Both the position numbers and the translations under genes were made by a program. The notes beneath the pieces are model-generated. The model did no database searches and had not been told where the DNA came from. It saw only the letters and a program-made list of their open reading frames with translations. From Bacteroidota bacterium (lineage in GTDB: Bacteria > Bacteroidota > Bacteroidia > AKYH767-A > OLB10), in the NCBI GenBank assembly GCA_947447155.1, contig CANFIN010000015.1, forward strand, positions 1-38,545: a stretch of DNA of 38,545 nt, written 5' to 3'. This document shows, one piece after another, positions 8,677-17,107 of this stretch (its first letter is position 1; each line of letters starts with the position of its first letter).

Positions 8677-9579
8677 ATGAACGGAAAAATAGCAGCATCA
8701 AATTCACCAGCAGTTGACCAGGTTGGCATTGAGGAAAGAATCTCTCGTCTAACAAAACGCTCAATAAAAAACGAGAGTAAAAAAGAAGCTTTGTTGATGG
8801 CCATTAGCATGATGGATTTAACAACACTCGATGCGAAAGATACTCCTGGAAAAGTAAGACAACTTTGCGCTAAAGCATTACGTCCTCACGATAAGTTAAG
8901 TTATGTGCCTCCTGTTGCAGCGGTATGTGTTTATCCGAACATGGTTGCTATTGCAAAAAAAGAATTGGAAGGCTCCAAAGTAAAAGTAGCTTCTGTAGCT
9001 ACAGCTTTTCCGAGTGGAATGAGTACGAAGAAAATTAAAATCGACGAAACGAAGTTTGCAGTTAACGAAGGTGCAGATGAAATTGATATGGTCATTTCGA
9101 GAGGCAAGTTTTTAGCAGGCGAATACAATTTTGTGTTTGATGAAATTGCAGCTATCAAAGAAGCGTGTGGAAACGCACATTTGAAAGTGATTTTAGAAAC
9201 AGGTGAATTATCAACTTTAGACAATGTTCGTAAAGCATCAGATATTGCAATGTATGCTGGCGCTGATTTTATCAAGACATCAACAGGAAAAATTCAACCA
9301 GCGGCTACCCTACCCGTTACATTGGTGATGTTTGAAGCTATAAAAGATTTTTATTTTAACGAAGGAAAGATGATAGGCATGAAGCCTGCAGGAGGGATAG
9401 CTACTGCAAAAATTGCGATGCAATATTTAGTTGTACTTCGAGAAACGCTTGGCGAAGCATGGATGAATCCTGATTGGTTTCGCTTCGGAGCAAGTTCATT
9501 GGCTAATGATGTGTTAATGCAATTAGAAAAACTAGAAACAGGAGTATATCAGGGACCAGAGTATTTTTCGAAAGATTAA
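8677..9579 (+). CDS. deoC: Deoxyribose-phosphate aldolase
   Basis: DeoC cleaves 2-deoxy-D-ribose 5-phosphate into acetaldehyde and glyceraldehyde 3-phosphate when deoxynucleosides are degraded. The class I aldolase residues are present: Asp137 in EIDMVI, the Schiff-base Lys200 in FIKTSTGK, and Lys236 in GMKPAGGI. The TIM-barrel strands AAVCVYP and VASVATAFPSG are also typical. The product is 300 residues, longer than the E. coli enzyme because of about 40 extra N-terminal residues, as in the long form of the family. The ATG at 8677 is preferred to a TTG at 8647. It lies 36 bases after the permease gene and may be co-transcribed. Confidence 0.95.
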   Translation: MNGKIAASNSPAVDQVGIEERISRLTKRSIKNESKKEALLMAISMMDLTTLDAKDTPGKVRQLCAKALRPHDKLSYVPPVAAVCVYPNMVAIAKKELEGSKVKVASVATAFPSGMSTKKIKIDETKFAVNEGADEIDMVISRGKFLAGEYNFVFDEIAAIKEACGNAHLKVILETGELSTLDNVRKASDIAMYAGADFIKTSTGKIQPAATLPVTLVMFEAIKDFYFNEGKMIGMKPAGGIATAKIAMQYLVVLRETLGEAWMNPDWFRFGASSLANDVLMQLEKLETGVYQGPEYFSKD

Positions 9580-9610
9580 TTCGAAAACTAAAAGATAGTT
9601 TATCGAATAA

Positions 9611-9645
9611 AAAAAGAGGACAATCGTTGGAAGGCCCTCTTTTCA
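9611..9645 (+). terminator. Probable terminator between convergent deoC and S41 protease genes
   Basis: AAAAAGAGG at 9611-9619 pairs with CCTCTTTT at 9636-9643 across a loop of about 16 bases. The A-rich left arm and T-rich right arm would let it act on both strands, which suits its position between convergent genes. The large loop makes it weaker than the others in the window. Confidence 0.55.
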
Positions 9646-9663
9646 TTTGTAATTAGTTCGACA

Positions 9664-11268
9664 TTATTTATCGTTCACTTTCATCTTTTTAAACGTATCG
9701 TCTTGTAAGCATTGAAGTGCTTTTACTAAAAACACATTAATGTCGTTGATAATAACATAGTATGCATTCGTATCCCAAAGGTCACGTGCAATTAAAGCTC
9801 TCATCTGCGTATTAATTAATTTCTCAGAAGTTTTAAACCCTGCATTATCACGCTTAATATTTTTCTTTTCAGCGTATGCAATAAAATCTTCCATAAACGC
9901 ATTCGAAATTTTAAAATCATTTTTAAACTGATAAACATCTTTGTATTTACTTAATAGTTCAGCACGGTGTTCATCTACATAGTTTAAAGTAAAATCATTA
10001 ATGGTTCCATTTCTTCTTAATTCGTCATAGTATTTACTGCTCATGCTTGTATCTAACGGCACAAATACATCTGGCATTATTCCACCTCCACCATACACCA
10101 CACGACCGCCCATTGTTTTACATTTCAAACTATCAATAAACTTAATGCTATCTGCACTGTAAAGTTCACCATGCTGATAACGCATACTGATATCCATATC
10201 ATAGTTTTCGTCGCCTGGTTCATAATGCTTTTGAATACATCTTCCCGAAGGTGTATAATAACGGGCAATTGTTAAGCGTACTGCTGAACCATCAGGTAAC
10301 GGAAATGGTTTTTGCACTAATCCTTTCGCAAAGGTTCTTCTTCCTACTATTAGTGCACGATCCCAATCTTGTAATGCACCCGAAACAATTTCACTTGCAG
10401 AAGCTGACGATTCATTTACCAATACAACCACCTTCCCTTTTTCAAATCCACCTACGGATGTTGAATAATTATCTTGACGAGGGTTGTTCCTTCCCACAGT
10501 ATAAACTACTTCTTTCCCATTACTTAAATATTCATCAGCTAACTCAATAGCCCTGTTCAGATAACCCCCACCGTTATCGGTTAAATCCATGATTAAACTT
10601 TCAACATGCTGCGCCTTTAACTTTTCTAATGCTTGTTTAAATTCTTCAACAGTGCTATCTGCGAAGCGACTGATTTTTATATATCCTACAGTTGGAGTAA
10701 CCATATAAGAGGCATCTACACTATACAAAGGAATCTTGTCTCTTGTAATTGTAAAAGGTATAAGATCCTTTGAGCCTCTGCGATAAACATCTACTTTTAC
10801 TTTAGTTCCTTTAACACCTCGAAGCTTTTTTAGTACATCGTTATTTTTAATTCCAATATTCGTAACACTATTCCCATCAATTTTTACAATTCTATCTCCA
10901 GCGCGAAGACCTAATTTTTCAGAGGGTCCGCCAGAAATAGTTTGCGTAATCATGATGGTGTCTTCTAATATGCTAAACTGAACGCCAATACCATCAAAGT
11001 TACCAACTAAAGGCTCATTAACCTCTTTTAACTCTTCAGCAGGAATATAAATAGAATGCGGGTCAAGTTCTTTTAATAAATTTCGAATAGCATCGTCAGA
11101 AATCTTTTTTTCATCAATACTGTCAACATAAGCATAATTAATCATGCTCATTAAGGCGTCAAATTTTTCGGCTGTTGGACTAATCTGTGCTTGTACTTTT
11201 GTTAATGACACGATTAGAAAAATAGTCGTGATTATAAAAGTAGAGTAAAAAGAGGGTTTGTAAATCAT
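9664..11268 (-). CDS. C-terminal processing protease, S41 family, with PDZ domain
   Basis: This is an exported Ser/Lys-dyad protease (CtpA/Prc class) that trims or degrades periplasmic proteins from the C-terminus. The 534-residue protein has an N-terminal signal peptide (about 1-27, cleavage near VQAQ) and a PDZ domain at about 90-165 (FDGIGVQF, GLRAGDRIVKIDG). The protease core has SLIMDLTDNGGGY at 224-236. The catalytic Ser is probably Ser290 in SSASASE, with Lys315 in FAKGLVQ, giving the usual spacing of 25 between the pair. The C-terminal 150 residues are a helical extension common in this phylum. It is a single gene, convergent with deoC and divergent from htpG. Confidence 0.94.
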   Translation of the reverse strand: MIYKPSFYSTFIITTIFLIVSLTKVQAQISPTAEKFDALMSMINYAYVDSIDEKKISDDAIRNLLKELDPHSIYIPAEELKEVNEPLVGNFDGIGVQFSILEDTIMITQTISGGPSEKLGLRAGDRIVKIDGNSVTNIGIKNNDVLKKLRGVKGTKVKVDVYRRGSKDLIPFTITRDKIPLYSVDASYMVTPTVGYIKISRFADSTVEEFKQALEKLKAQHVESLIMDLTDNGGGYLNRAIELADEYLSNGKEVVYTVGRNNPRQDNYSTSVGGFEKGKVVVLVNESSASASEIVSGALQDWDRALIVGRRTFAKGLVQKPFPLPDGSAVRLTIARYYTPSGRCIQKHYEPGDENYDMDISMRYQHGELYSADSIKFIDSLKCKTMGGRVVYGGGGIMPDVFVPLDTSMSSKYYDELRRNGTINDFTLNYVDEHRAELLSKYKDVYQFKNDFKISNAFMEDFIAYAEKKNIKRDNAGFKTSEKLINTQMRALIARDLWDTNAYYVIINDINVFLVKALQCLQDDTFKKMKVNDK

Positions 11269-11429
11269 GAGAATTGTTTTGATTATGCGAAGTTTAAAAA
11301 TTTATTGATACAATAATTTTTTGCTAGAATCATTGCTAACAATCTTATTAACGCACAAATCTCGAAAATAGTTCATGACAAAATAAATTACTATTCACAA
11401 ATCTGCTTTCTTTAACGCAATAATAACCC

Positions 11430-11437
11430 TATTTTTG
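11430..11437 (+). promoter_or_regulatory. Predicted -7 promoter box for htpG
   Basis: TATTTTTG matches the Bacteroidota -7 consensus TAnnTTTG exactly and lies 69 bases before the htpG ATG. A TTTC at 11407-11410, about 19 bases upstream, is one base from the -33 TTTG element. The implied leader is about 60 bases and holds the GC palindrome at 11482-11491. Confidence 0.5.
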
Positions 11438-11481
11438 AAGTCAATTTGTCATCTTGCGCAGATGGCATTTTGTTTGAAAAC

Positions 11482-11491
11482 GGCGCGCGCC
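11482..11491. promoter_or_regulatory. GC-only palindrome in the htpG leader
   Basis: GGCGCGCGCC is a perfect 10-base palindrome 15 bases before the htpG start codon, in otherwise AT-rich DNA. It is flanked at unequal distance by TTGTTT (11470-11475) and AAACAA (11495-11500), which extend the inverted symmetry. It could be an operator or a leader hairpin. It does not resemble CIRCE. Function unknown. Confidence 0.35.
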
Positions 11492-11505
11492 AAAAAACAA
11501 TAATT

Positions 11506-13317
11506 ATGACAACAGGAAAAATAAATGTACAAACGGAAAACATCTTTCCGATTATTAAAAAATTTCTTTACAGCGATCACGAAATTTTCCTTCGTGAATT
11601 AGTTGCCAATGCAGTAGACGCTACTGGAAAAATTAAAACACTAACATCGATTGGAGAAAATAAAACGGATCTCGGAAATCTGGCGGTTGAAGTAATTCTT
11701 GATAAAGAAAACAAAACACTTACTATCCGTGATCGAGGTTTGGGAATGACGTCAGAAGAAGTTGAAAAATACATTAATCAGATTGCTTTTTCAGGTGCTG
11801 AAGAATTTGTAAATAAATACAAAGATCAAACAGAAGGTAATTTAATTGGCAAGTTCGGATTAGGCTTTTACTCTGGATTTATGGTGTCTGATAAAGTGGA
11901 AATTTATTCCCGCTCTTTTAAATCAACCGAACATGAAGCAATTCGTTGGACTTGCGATGGGAGTCCAGATTATACCATGACAAATGATTCGAAAGAAGGT
12001 CGTGGAACGGATATCATCCTTCACATCAATGAAGAGTCAAATGAATTTTTAGAAGAAGCAAGAATCAAAACATTATTGGATAAATATTGTAGCTTTTTAC
12101 CAGTAGAAATAAAGTTTAATGATGAGTTGATCAATAATACTGCTCCAGCTTGGGTGAAGAAGCCAAGTGAGTTATCACATGATGATTATTTAGCGTTTTA
12201 TAAGGAATTATATCCGATGGCAGAAGATCCATTGTTTTATATTCACTTGAACGTAGATTTCCCTTTTAATCTTACAGGGATTCTTTATTTCCCTAAACTG
12301 AAAAAGAATTTAGAAGTTCAGAAAAATAAAATTCAGTTGTATTGTCGTCAGGTATTTGTTACTGATTCAGTAGAAGGAATTGTGCCTGAATTTTTAACGC
12401 TTTTACATGGTGTTATCGACTCGCCAGATATTCCGTTGAATGTGAGTCGTTCGTACTTACAAAGTGATTCGAATGTAAAGAAAATCAGCAATCATATTCT
12501 GAAAAAAGTCTCGGATAAGCTAGAAGAATTGTTTAAGGAAAACAGAACAGATTTTGAAGCCAAGTGGGATGATATTGGCGTATTTATTAAATACGGAATG
12601 TTAAGTGAAGAGAAGTTTTATGATCGTGCTAAATCATTCTGTTTATTAAAAAATACAGACGCAAAATATTTTACGTTTGATGAATATAAATTAGTAGTTG
12701 AGCCTAATCAAACAGACAAAGACAATAAAGTTGTTTATACATATACCTCTAACCTTGATGAGCAGTATTCATTTGTAGAAGGTGCAAAAAATAAAGGCTA
12801 TGATGTTTTGCAAATGGATGGTGTAATCGATAGTCATTTTGTTAATTTTCTAGAGCATAAATTAGAAAATATTTCATTTACGCGGGTAGATTCGGATACA
12901 TCTGACAACCTGATTAAGAAGGATGAAAAACGTCCAGTTGTTTTATCAGAAGAGGAACAAAAGACAATTAAAGAAATAGCAGAAATAGCTGTTGAAAAAG
13001 AAAAGTATTTTGTTCAATTAGAAGGGCTGTCTGAAACGGATGCACCTGCGATGATTACTCGTCCTGAGTTTATGCGAAGAATGAAAGAAATGGCTGCAAC
13101 AGGTGGTGGCTATGAATTTATGTCGGGAATGGGAGAGCAGTTTAATTTAATTATTAATGCAAACCATCCTATGATGAAAAGGGTGTTAAATACAGAAGCA
13201 GCCGAAGAAAAACAAAAAATAATTCGACAGGTAATTGATTTGGCAATGCTTTCTCAAGGTTTATTAAAAGGAGAGGCCTTAAACGGATTTATTCGTCGCT
13301 CAGTTGAGCTTATATAA
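11506..13317 (+). CDS. htpG: Chaperone protein HtpG (bacterial Hsp90)
   Basis: HtpG is the cytosolic ATP-dependent Hsp90 homologue, acting as a dimer on late folding intermediates with DnaK. The N-terminal GHKL ATPase domain has Glu31 and Asn35 in RELVANAVD, Asp76 in RDRGLGM, and the lid glycines in GKFGLGFYSG at 115-124. The middle domain holds NVSRSYLQ, whose Arg contacts the ATP gamma-phosphate. The C-terminal dimer domain ends in RRSVELI. The product is 603 residues, a normal length. The ATG at 11506 gives the canonical MTTGKINVQTENIF start; an in-frame TTG at 11446 would add 20 residues with no counterpart in the family. A strong terminator follows. Confidence 0.96.
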   Translation: MTTGKINVQTENIFPIIKKFLYSDHEIFLRELVANAVDATGKIKTLTSIGENKTDLGNLAVEVILDKENKTLTIRDRGLGMTSEEVEKYINQIAFSGAEEFVNKYKDQTEGNLIGKFGLGFYSGFMVSDKVEIYSRSFKSTEHEAIRWTCDGSPDYTMTNDSKEGRGTDIILHINEESNEFLEEARIKTLLDKYCSFLPVEIKFNDELINNTAPAWVKKPSELSHDDYLAFYKELYPMAEDPLFYIHLNVDFPFNLTGILYFPKLKKNLEVQKNKIQLYCRQVFVTDSVEGIVPEFLTLLHGVIDSPDIPLNVSRSYLQSDSNVKKISNHILKKVSDKLEELFKENRTDFEAKWDDIGVFIKYGMLSEEKFYDRAKSFCLLKNTDAKYFTFDEYKLVVEPNQTDKDNKVVYTYTSNLDEQYSFVEGAKNKGYDVLQMDGVIDSHFVNFLEHKLENISFTRVDSDTSDNLIKKDEKRPVVLSEEEQKTIKEIAEIAVEKEKYFVQLEGLSETDAPAMITRPEFMRRMKEMAATGGGYEFMSGMGEQFNLIINANHPMMKRVLNTEAAEEKQKIIRQVIDLAMLSQGLLKGEALNGFIRRSVELI

Positions 13318-13342
13318 GCTGTTAAAATTTATTCACAAATCG

Positions 13343-13374
13343 GGCTTGGTTAATAAAATGACCGAGCCTTTTTT
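13343..13374 (+). terminator. htpG terminator
   Basis: GGCTTGGT at 13343-13350 pairs with ACCGAGCC at 13361-13368 (one G-U pair), followed by six T. Its T-run abuts the -7 box of the next gene with only one base between. Confidence 0.85.
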
Positions 13375-13375
13375 G

Positions 13376-13383
13376 TATCTTTG
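13376..13383 (+). promoter_or_regulatory. Predicted -7 box for the DUF3127 gene
   Basis: TATCTTTG matches TAnnTTTG exactly, 30 bases before the ATG. The terminator of htpG occupies the place where a -33 element would lie, and no clear TTG is found at the expected spacing. Confidence 0.5.
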
Positions 13384-13412
13384 ATTAGAAAATAATTAAA
13401 ATCAATATAACT

Positions 13413-13805
13413 ATGAGTTACGAAGTAAATTGCAAATTAATGGAAGTGCAATCTGAACAATCTGGCGACGGAAAAAATGGTCGTTGGGTAAAGCAAACAT
13501 TTATCGGTGAAACAATGGATCAATATCCTAAAAAGATTGCTTTCACTGCATTCAACGAACAACTAATTAGTCAACTAAAAACAATGGCAGTTGGTTCAAC
13601 GATTAAAGTAAATTTCCGTGTTGAATCAAGAGAGTATAATGGAAGATGGTACACCGATGTAAGAGCTTTTGGAATTACATCAATGTCTTCAGGCGCATCA
13701 GCACCAATGCAAGCATCTACTTCTGGGCAATCATTTGGAGAAGAAGTAATTTCTAATACAATGGAAGGATTATCTCAAACAGGTTCTGATGATTTACCTT
13801 TTTAA
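13413..13805 (+). CDS. DUF3127 protein with SSB-like acidic C-terminal tip
   Basis: This 130-residue cytoplasmic protein matches the DUF3127 pattern of the Bacteroidota. An N-terminal beta-rich domain (about 1-85) includes DGKNGRWVKQTFIGET, the QYPKKIAFTAF strand and SREYNGRWYTDVRAFGI. A Ser/Gln/Met-rich flexible linker (about 88-120) follows. The last residues are DDLPF, closely resembling the DDDIPF tip by which SSB recruits repair proteins. The layout of small beta-barrel-like domain, disordered linker and acidic-hydrophobic tip is that of SSB, but the core is not canonical SSB. A single-stranded nucleic acid binding role is inference. It is monocistronic, with its own promoter and terminator. 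Confidence 0.82.
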   Translation: MSYEVNCKLMEVQSEQSGDGKNGRWVKQTFIGETMDQYPKKIAFTAFNEQLISQLKTMAVGSTIKVNFRVESREYNGRWYTDVRAFGITSMSSGASAPMQASTSGQSFGEEVISNTMEGLSQTGSDDLPF

Positions 13806-13825
13806 CTAAAAAAATTAATATAATG

Positions 13826-13849
13826 AATCCCGCTTAGGCGGGATTTTTT
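13826..13849 (+). terminator. Terminator of the DUF3127 gene
   Basis: CCCGC at 13829-13833 and GCGGG at 13838-13842 form a stem closed by TTAG, extended by AAT/ATT, and followed by six T. The right half GGGATTTTTTATT recurs at 32905 and 33327. Confidence 0.85.
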
Positions 13850-13869
13850 ATTTATAACAATCAGAAAAA

Positions 13870-13877
13870 TATCTTTG
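13870..13877 (+). promoter_or_regulatory. Predicted -7 box for the S46 peptidase gene
   Basis: TATCTTTG matches TAnnTTTG exactly and ends 14 bases before the ATG, implying a very short leader of about ten bases. No exact -33 TTG is present. Confidence 0.5.
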
Positions 13878-13891
13878 CAAAAAATCAGAAA

Positions 13892-16048
13892 ATGAAAAAG
13901 ACTCTTATTGTAATATTCTTGTTGTTAAACACGCTTCTATCTAGAGCTGATGAAGGAATGTGGTTCCCGCAGCTATTGCAACAACTAAACATTGCCGATA
14001 TGCAAATGCGAGGATTGAAGATAACGGCAGAAGATATTTATAGCGTTAATAAAAGTAGTTTGAAGGATGCAATTGTATTGTTTGGAGGAGGATGTACAGG
14101 CGAAATTATTTCGAAACAAGGATTATTGCTTACAAATCATCATTGTGGTTTTGGCGAAATACAATCACACTCTACCCTAGAGCATAATTATTTAAAAGAT
14201 GGATTCTGGGCACAGTCGCTTAAAGACGAGCTTCCTTGTCCTGGACTTTCGGTTTCATTTATTATTAGCATTAACGATGTTACAGCTCAGTTTAATGAAG
14301 TATTAAAAGAGGGTATGAGCGAACAAACGCGCAACGAAAAGATAAAAGAACTTGCTTCTCAAATCGAAAAGAAGGCTGTTGATGGCACTCAATACGAAGC
14401 AAAGGTCCGTCAGTTTTTTTCGGGTAATGAGTTTTATTTAATAACTACAGAAACATTTAATGATGTTAGAATGGTGGGCGCACCTCCTTCATCAATTGGA
14501 AAATTTGGTGGAGATACAGATAATTGGATGTGGCCAAGACATACAGGAGATTTCTCACTGTTCCGCATATACGCCAATAAAGAAAATAAGCCATCAGCGT
14601 ATAATGAAGAAAATATTCCGTTTGTTCCGCGTTCTGCTTTAACAATTAATATCGGCGGAGTTAGCGAAGGAGACTTTACTATGGTATATGGATTTCCAGG
14701 AAGAACACAAGAGTATATTTCCTCCTATGCAGAAGAAATGACTTTAAATACAACTAACCCAGAAAGAATAAAAGTAAGAACAGAAAAATTACGCATTATG
14801 GATAATGCAATGCGGAGTAGTGAGCAATTACATATTCAGTATGCGGCAAAGCAAAGCAGCGTAAGCAATGGCTGGAAAAAATGGCAAGGCGAATCAAAAG
14901 GATTAACTGAGTCGAACGGCTTAGAGAAAAAAGTAATGTTCGAAGAAGAATTTAATAGTTGGTTAAATAATAATCCAATACAAAAACAAAAATACGGGAA
15001 AGTACTGCCAGCACTACAAATGCTTTATTCTTCTAATCGTCCTTACATTTCTGCAAATAATTATTACTCGGAAGCTGCTTATGGTGCCGAGCTTTTAGCG
15101 TACTCGTTAAATTTTCAAGGGCTTGTTGATATATCAAACACAACGCAAATAGACCAGAATAAATTAGCCACAGAGAAAAACAAATTGTTTAATACGATAT
15201 CAGATTTTTACCGAGATTTTGATTTACAAACTGATAAAAAGTTTTTTCAATCATTGTTACTAATGTTTGACAAGAATGTGCCCGATAGCCTGAAACCAAT
15301 TTATTTTATTCAGCAGCGAGTTAACTTCAATGGAAACTTTGAAAAATGGTCCGATTACATTTATACCAAAACAATTTTTAAAGATTCCGTTACTGTACAT
15401 AAATTTCTAGAGTCCTATAAACCTGGAATGTCCAAAAAAATAGTGAATGATCCAGCGTATAAACTGATGGAATCAATCGCTTCAATTTATAAATTAAATA
15501 TTGCTGCAAAAGTTAACGGTATGACATTAGAGTTAGGTCGTTTAAACCGTTTGTATATGGCTGCACAGCGCGAAATGAATCCAAACAAGAAATATTATCC
15601 AGATGCAAATAGTACTCTTCGTGTGGCTTATGGCAATGTTAAAAGTTATTTCCCTCGTGATGGAGTAAAATATAATTACTACACTACACTCGATGGAATT
15701 ATGGAGAAATATATTAAAGGGAGTGAAGAATTTGATGTGTCTCCAAAGTTGTTAGAATTATATCAGCGAAAAGATTTTGGACCATATGTTTTTAATGGAA
15801 CTGTGCCCGTAGCATTCATTGCAACAAATCACACAACAGGAGGTAATTCAGGAAGCCCTGTTTTAAATGCTTATGGTCAATTGATAGGCACTAATTTCGA
15901 TCGTGTATGGGAAGGAACGATGAGTGATATTTTATTTAATCCGGAAATTTGTAGAAATATTACTTTAGATATTAGATATACTTTATTTGTCATAGACAAA
16001 TATGGTGAGGCCAAAAGATTAATCCAGGAGATGGATATTGTGAAATAA
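13892..16048 (+). CDS. S46-family dipeptidyl peptidase, DPP11-type
   Basis: This exported serine exopeptidase removes dipeptides from oligopeptide N-termini. The 718-residue protein has a signal peptide (about 1-19, before DEGMW) and the S46 start DEGMWFPQLL. The catalytic His lies in TNHHCGF (about His84), the Asp in the GGDTDNWMWPRH region, and the nucleophile is Ser653 in GGNSGSP. Eighteen residues after that Ser comes Arg671 in NFDRVWEG. In the studied enzymes this position is Gly in DPP7 (hydrophobic P1) and Arg in DPP11 (Asp/Glu at P1), so acidic specificity is predicted. It belongs to periplasmic peptide use. Monocistronic, with a strong terminator. Confidence 0.93.
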   Translation: MKKTLIVIFLLLNTLLSRADEGMWFPQLLQQLNIADMQMRGLKITAEDIYSVNKSSLKDAIVLFGGGCTGEIISKQGLLLTNHHCGFGEIQSHSTLEHNYLKDGFWAQSLKDELPCPGLSVSFIISINDVTAQFNEVLKEGMSEQTRNEKIKELASQIEKKAVDGTQYEAKVRQFFSGNEFYLITTETFNDVRMVGAPPSSIGKFGGDTDNWMWPRHTGDFSLFRIYANKENKPSAYNEENIPFVPRSALTINIGGVSEGDFTMVYGFPGRTQEYISSYAEEMTLNTTNPERIKVRTEKLRIMDNAMRSSEQLHIQYAAKQSSVSNGWKKWQGESKGLTESNGLEKKVMFEEEFNSWLNNNPIQKQKYGKVLPALQMLYSSNRPYISANNYYSEAAYGAELLAYSLNFQGLVDISNTTQIDQNKLATEKNKLFNTISDFYRDFDLQTDKKFFQSLLLMFDKNVPDSLKPIYFIQQRVNFNGNFEKWSDYIYTKTIFKDSVTVHKFLESYKPGMSKKIVNDPAYKLMESIASIYKLNIAAKVNGMTLELGRLNRLYMAAQREMNPNKKYYPDANSTLRVAYGNVKSYFPRDGVKYNYYTTLDGIMEKYIKGSEEFDVSPKLLELYQRKDFGPYVFNGTVPVAFIATNHTTGGNSGSPVLNAYGQLIGTNFDRVWEGTMSDILFNPEICRNITLDIRYTLFVIDKYGEAKRLIQEMDIVK

Positions 16049-16080
16049 AAAAGGGCCGGTAATTAATCCGGCCCTTTTTT
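16047..16080. terminator. Strong bidirectional terminator
   Basis: AAAAAAGGGCCGG (16047-16059) and CCGGCCCTTTTTT (16068-16080) are perfect inverted repeats with an eight-base loop. It serves the S46 peptidase gene on the forward strand and the lipoprotein gene ending at 16098 on the reverse strand. Confidence 0.93.
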
Positions 16081-16097
16081 ATTTATTGTTAATTATA

Positions 16098-16529
16098 TTA
16101 ACGCTGTACGAATTCAATCGAACGAAGTACATTATTATTATCTATTCCTGATATATACATTACGCCATTATCAAGTTGAACAATTGTCCATTTTCTGTTT
16201 AACTCTTCAGACTTCCAATGAGAAGCTATTTGATTTGGATAAGTAAAGCCACTTAAGGTTACGTATGCATTATTGATTTTTGTATCAATTGCGTAGTGTC
16301 CGGTGACTGTGTGTTCAATACCAGCTTCGTCTTTGCTTACAATTACAATATTGCCATCACGGAATGACCAAATCTCATTGTAATCAACAGTTGTACTTGC
16401 TGAAAGGACCTTCCAATTGTTTTGAATTTTACTATTTAGCTTTTTTTCTGAAAGCAATAAATCGTTGTTTTCACAGCCGACAATAGTAACAAGCATAAAA
16501 CTGAAAGCCAAAACGAGTAAATTTTTCAT
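16098..16529 (-). CDS. Lipocalin-like lipoprotein of unknown function
   Basis: The 143-residue product has a lipoprotein signal ending in TIVGC, with the lipidated Cys at residue 19. The mature part is beta-rich with regularly spaced Trp residues (NWKVLSAS, EIWSFRDGNIVIV, RKWTIVQLDNGVMYISG), like the lipocalin-like/DUF4923-type lipoproteins common in this phylum, which form a small barrel. I cannot name the exact family. It lies 86 bases downstream of rfaE2 on the same strand with no terminator between, so it may share its mRNA. The bidirectional terminator at 16047-16080 ends it. Confidence 0.72.
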   Translation of the reverse strand: MKNLLVLAFSFMLVTIVGCENNDLLLSEKKLNSKIQNNWKVLSASTTVDYNEIWSFRDGNIVIVSKDEAGIEHTVTGHYAIDTKINNAYVTLSGFTYPNQIASHWKSEELNRKWTIVQLDNGVMYISGIDNNNVLRSIEFVQR

Positions 16530-16615
16530 GTCTGTTTATTTTTTTTGTTTGACATTATTACGAGCCGTGCCATAAAAGTGTGCATAAAAAATAGTAAAAC
16601 CTTACATTTTTCAAA

Positions 16616-17107
16616 TTATTGTTCTTTAATCTTTTTCTCAATTGCTGATGTGGAATATCCATCCACAAAAGCGATGGTTTTAATCTCTCCTCCACGATCT
16701 AAAACAATATCCGCCCCTACTATCTGATCAATTTGATAGTCAGCACCTTTCACCAATACGTCTGGTTGTAAAATATTAATCAGTTCATAGGGTGTTTCTT
16801 CGTCGAAAAGAACAACAGCACTTACGCTCTCTAAAGCAGCTAATACAGTCATTCTTGAAATTTCGTCGGTAATTGGCCTTGAAGGGCCCTTTAATTTGCT
16901 TACTGATGCATCTGTATTTACACCAATTACGAGGTAGTCTCCAAGATCAGCGGCCTTTGCTAAATAATCCACATGACCCAAATGAAGCAGGTCAAAACAG
17001 CCATTTGTAAACACAATCTTACATTTTTCCTTACGCCAAGTCTCAACTTTTTTTATCAAAGAGTCCCGGGTAAAGACCTTATTTTTTAGATTTTGGCTAT
17101 GATTCAT
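16616..17107 (-). CDS. rfaE2: D-glycero-beta-D-manno-heptose 1-phosphate adenylyltransferase
   Basis: This cytidylyltransferase-fold enzyme makes ADP-heptose from heptose 1-phosphate, supplying LPS core or surface-glycan heptose. The 163-residue protein has the nucleotide-binding TNGCFDLLHLGHVDYL with HLGH at 42-45, then VIGVNTDASVSKLKGPSRPI and the later GADY and GYSTSAI motifs. In E. coli it is the C-terminal half of bifunctional HldE; here it is stand-alone, as usual in this phylum, and the kinase is not in the window. It overlaps the upstream flippase-like gene by 11 bases, so the two are co-translated. Confidence 0.93.
   Translation of the reverse strand: MNHSQNLKNKVFTRDSLIKKVETWRKEKCKIVFTNGCFDLLHLGHVDYLAKAADLGDYLVIGVNTDASVSKLKGPSRPITDEISRMTVLAALESVSAVVLFDEETPYELINILQPDVLVKGADYQIDQIVGADIVLDRGGEIKTIAFVDGYSTSAIEKKIKEQ

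Noticed and set aside
11321-11338. TTGCTA repeated twice, 12 bases apart, between the S41 protease gene and htpG
   Set aside because: Two six-base copies are expected by chance in such a spacer, and no further copies follow.
11446-11505. In-frame TTG start extending htpG by 20 residues
   Set aside because: The extra residues have no counterpart in HtpG proteins, and the canonical start is at 11506. The extension covers the leader palindrome.
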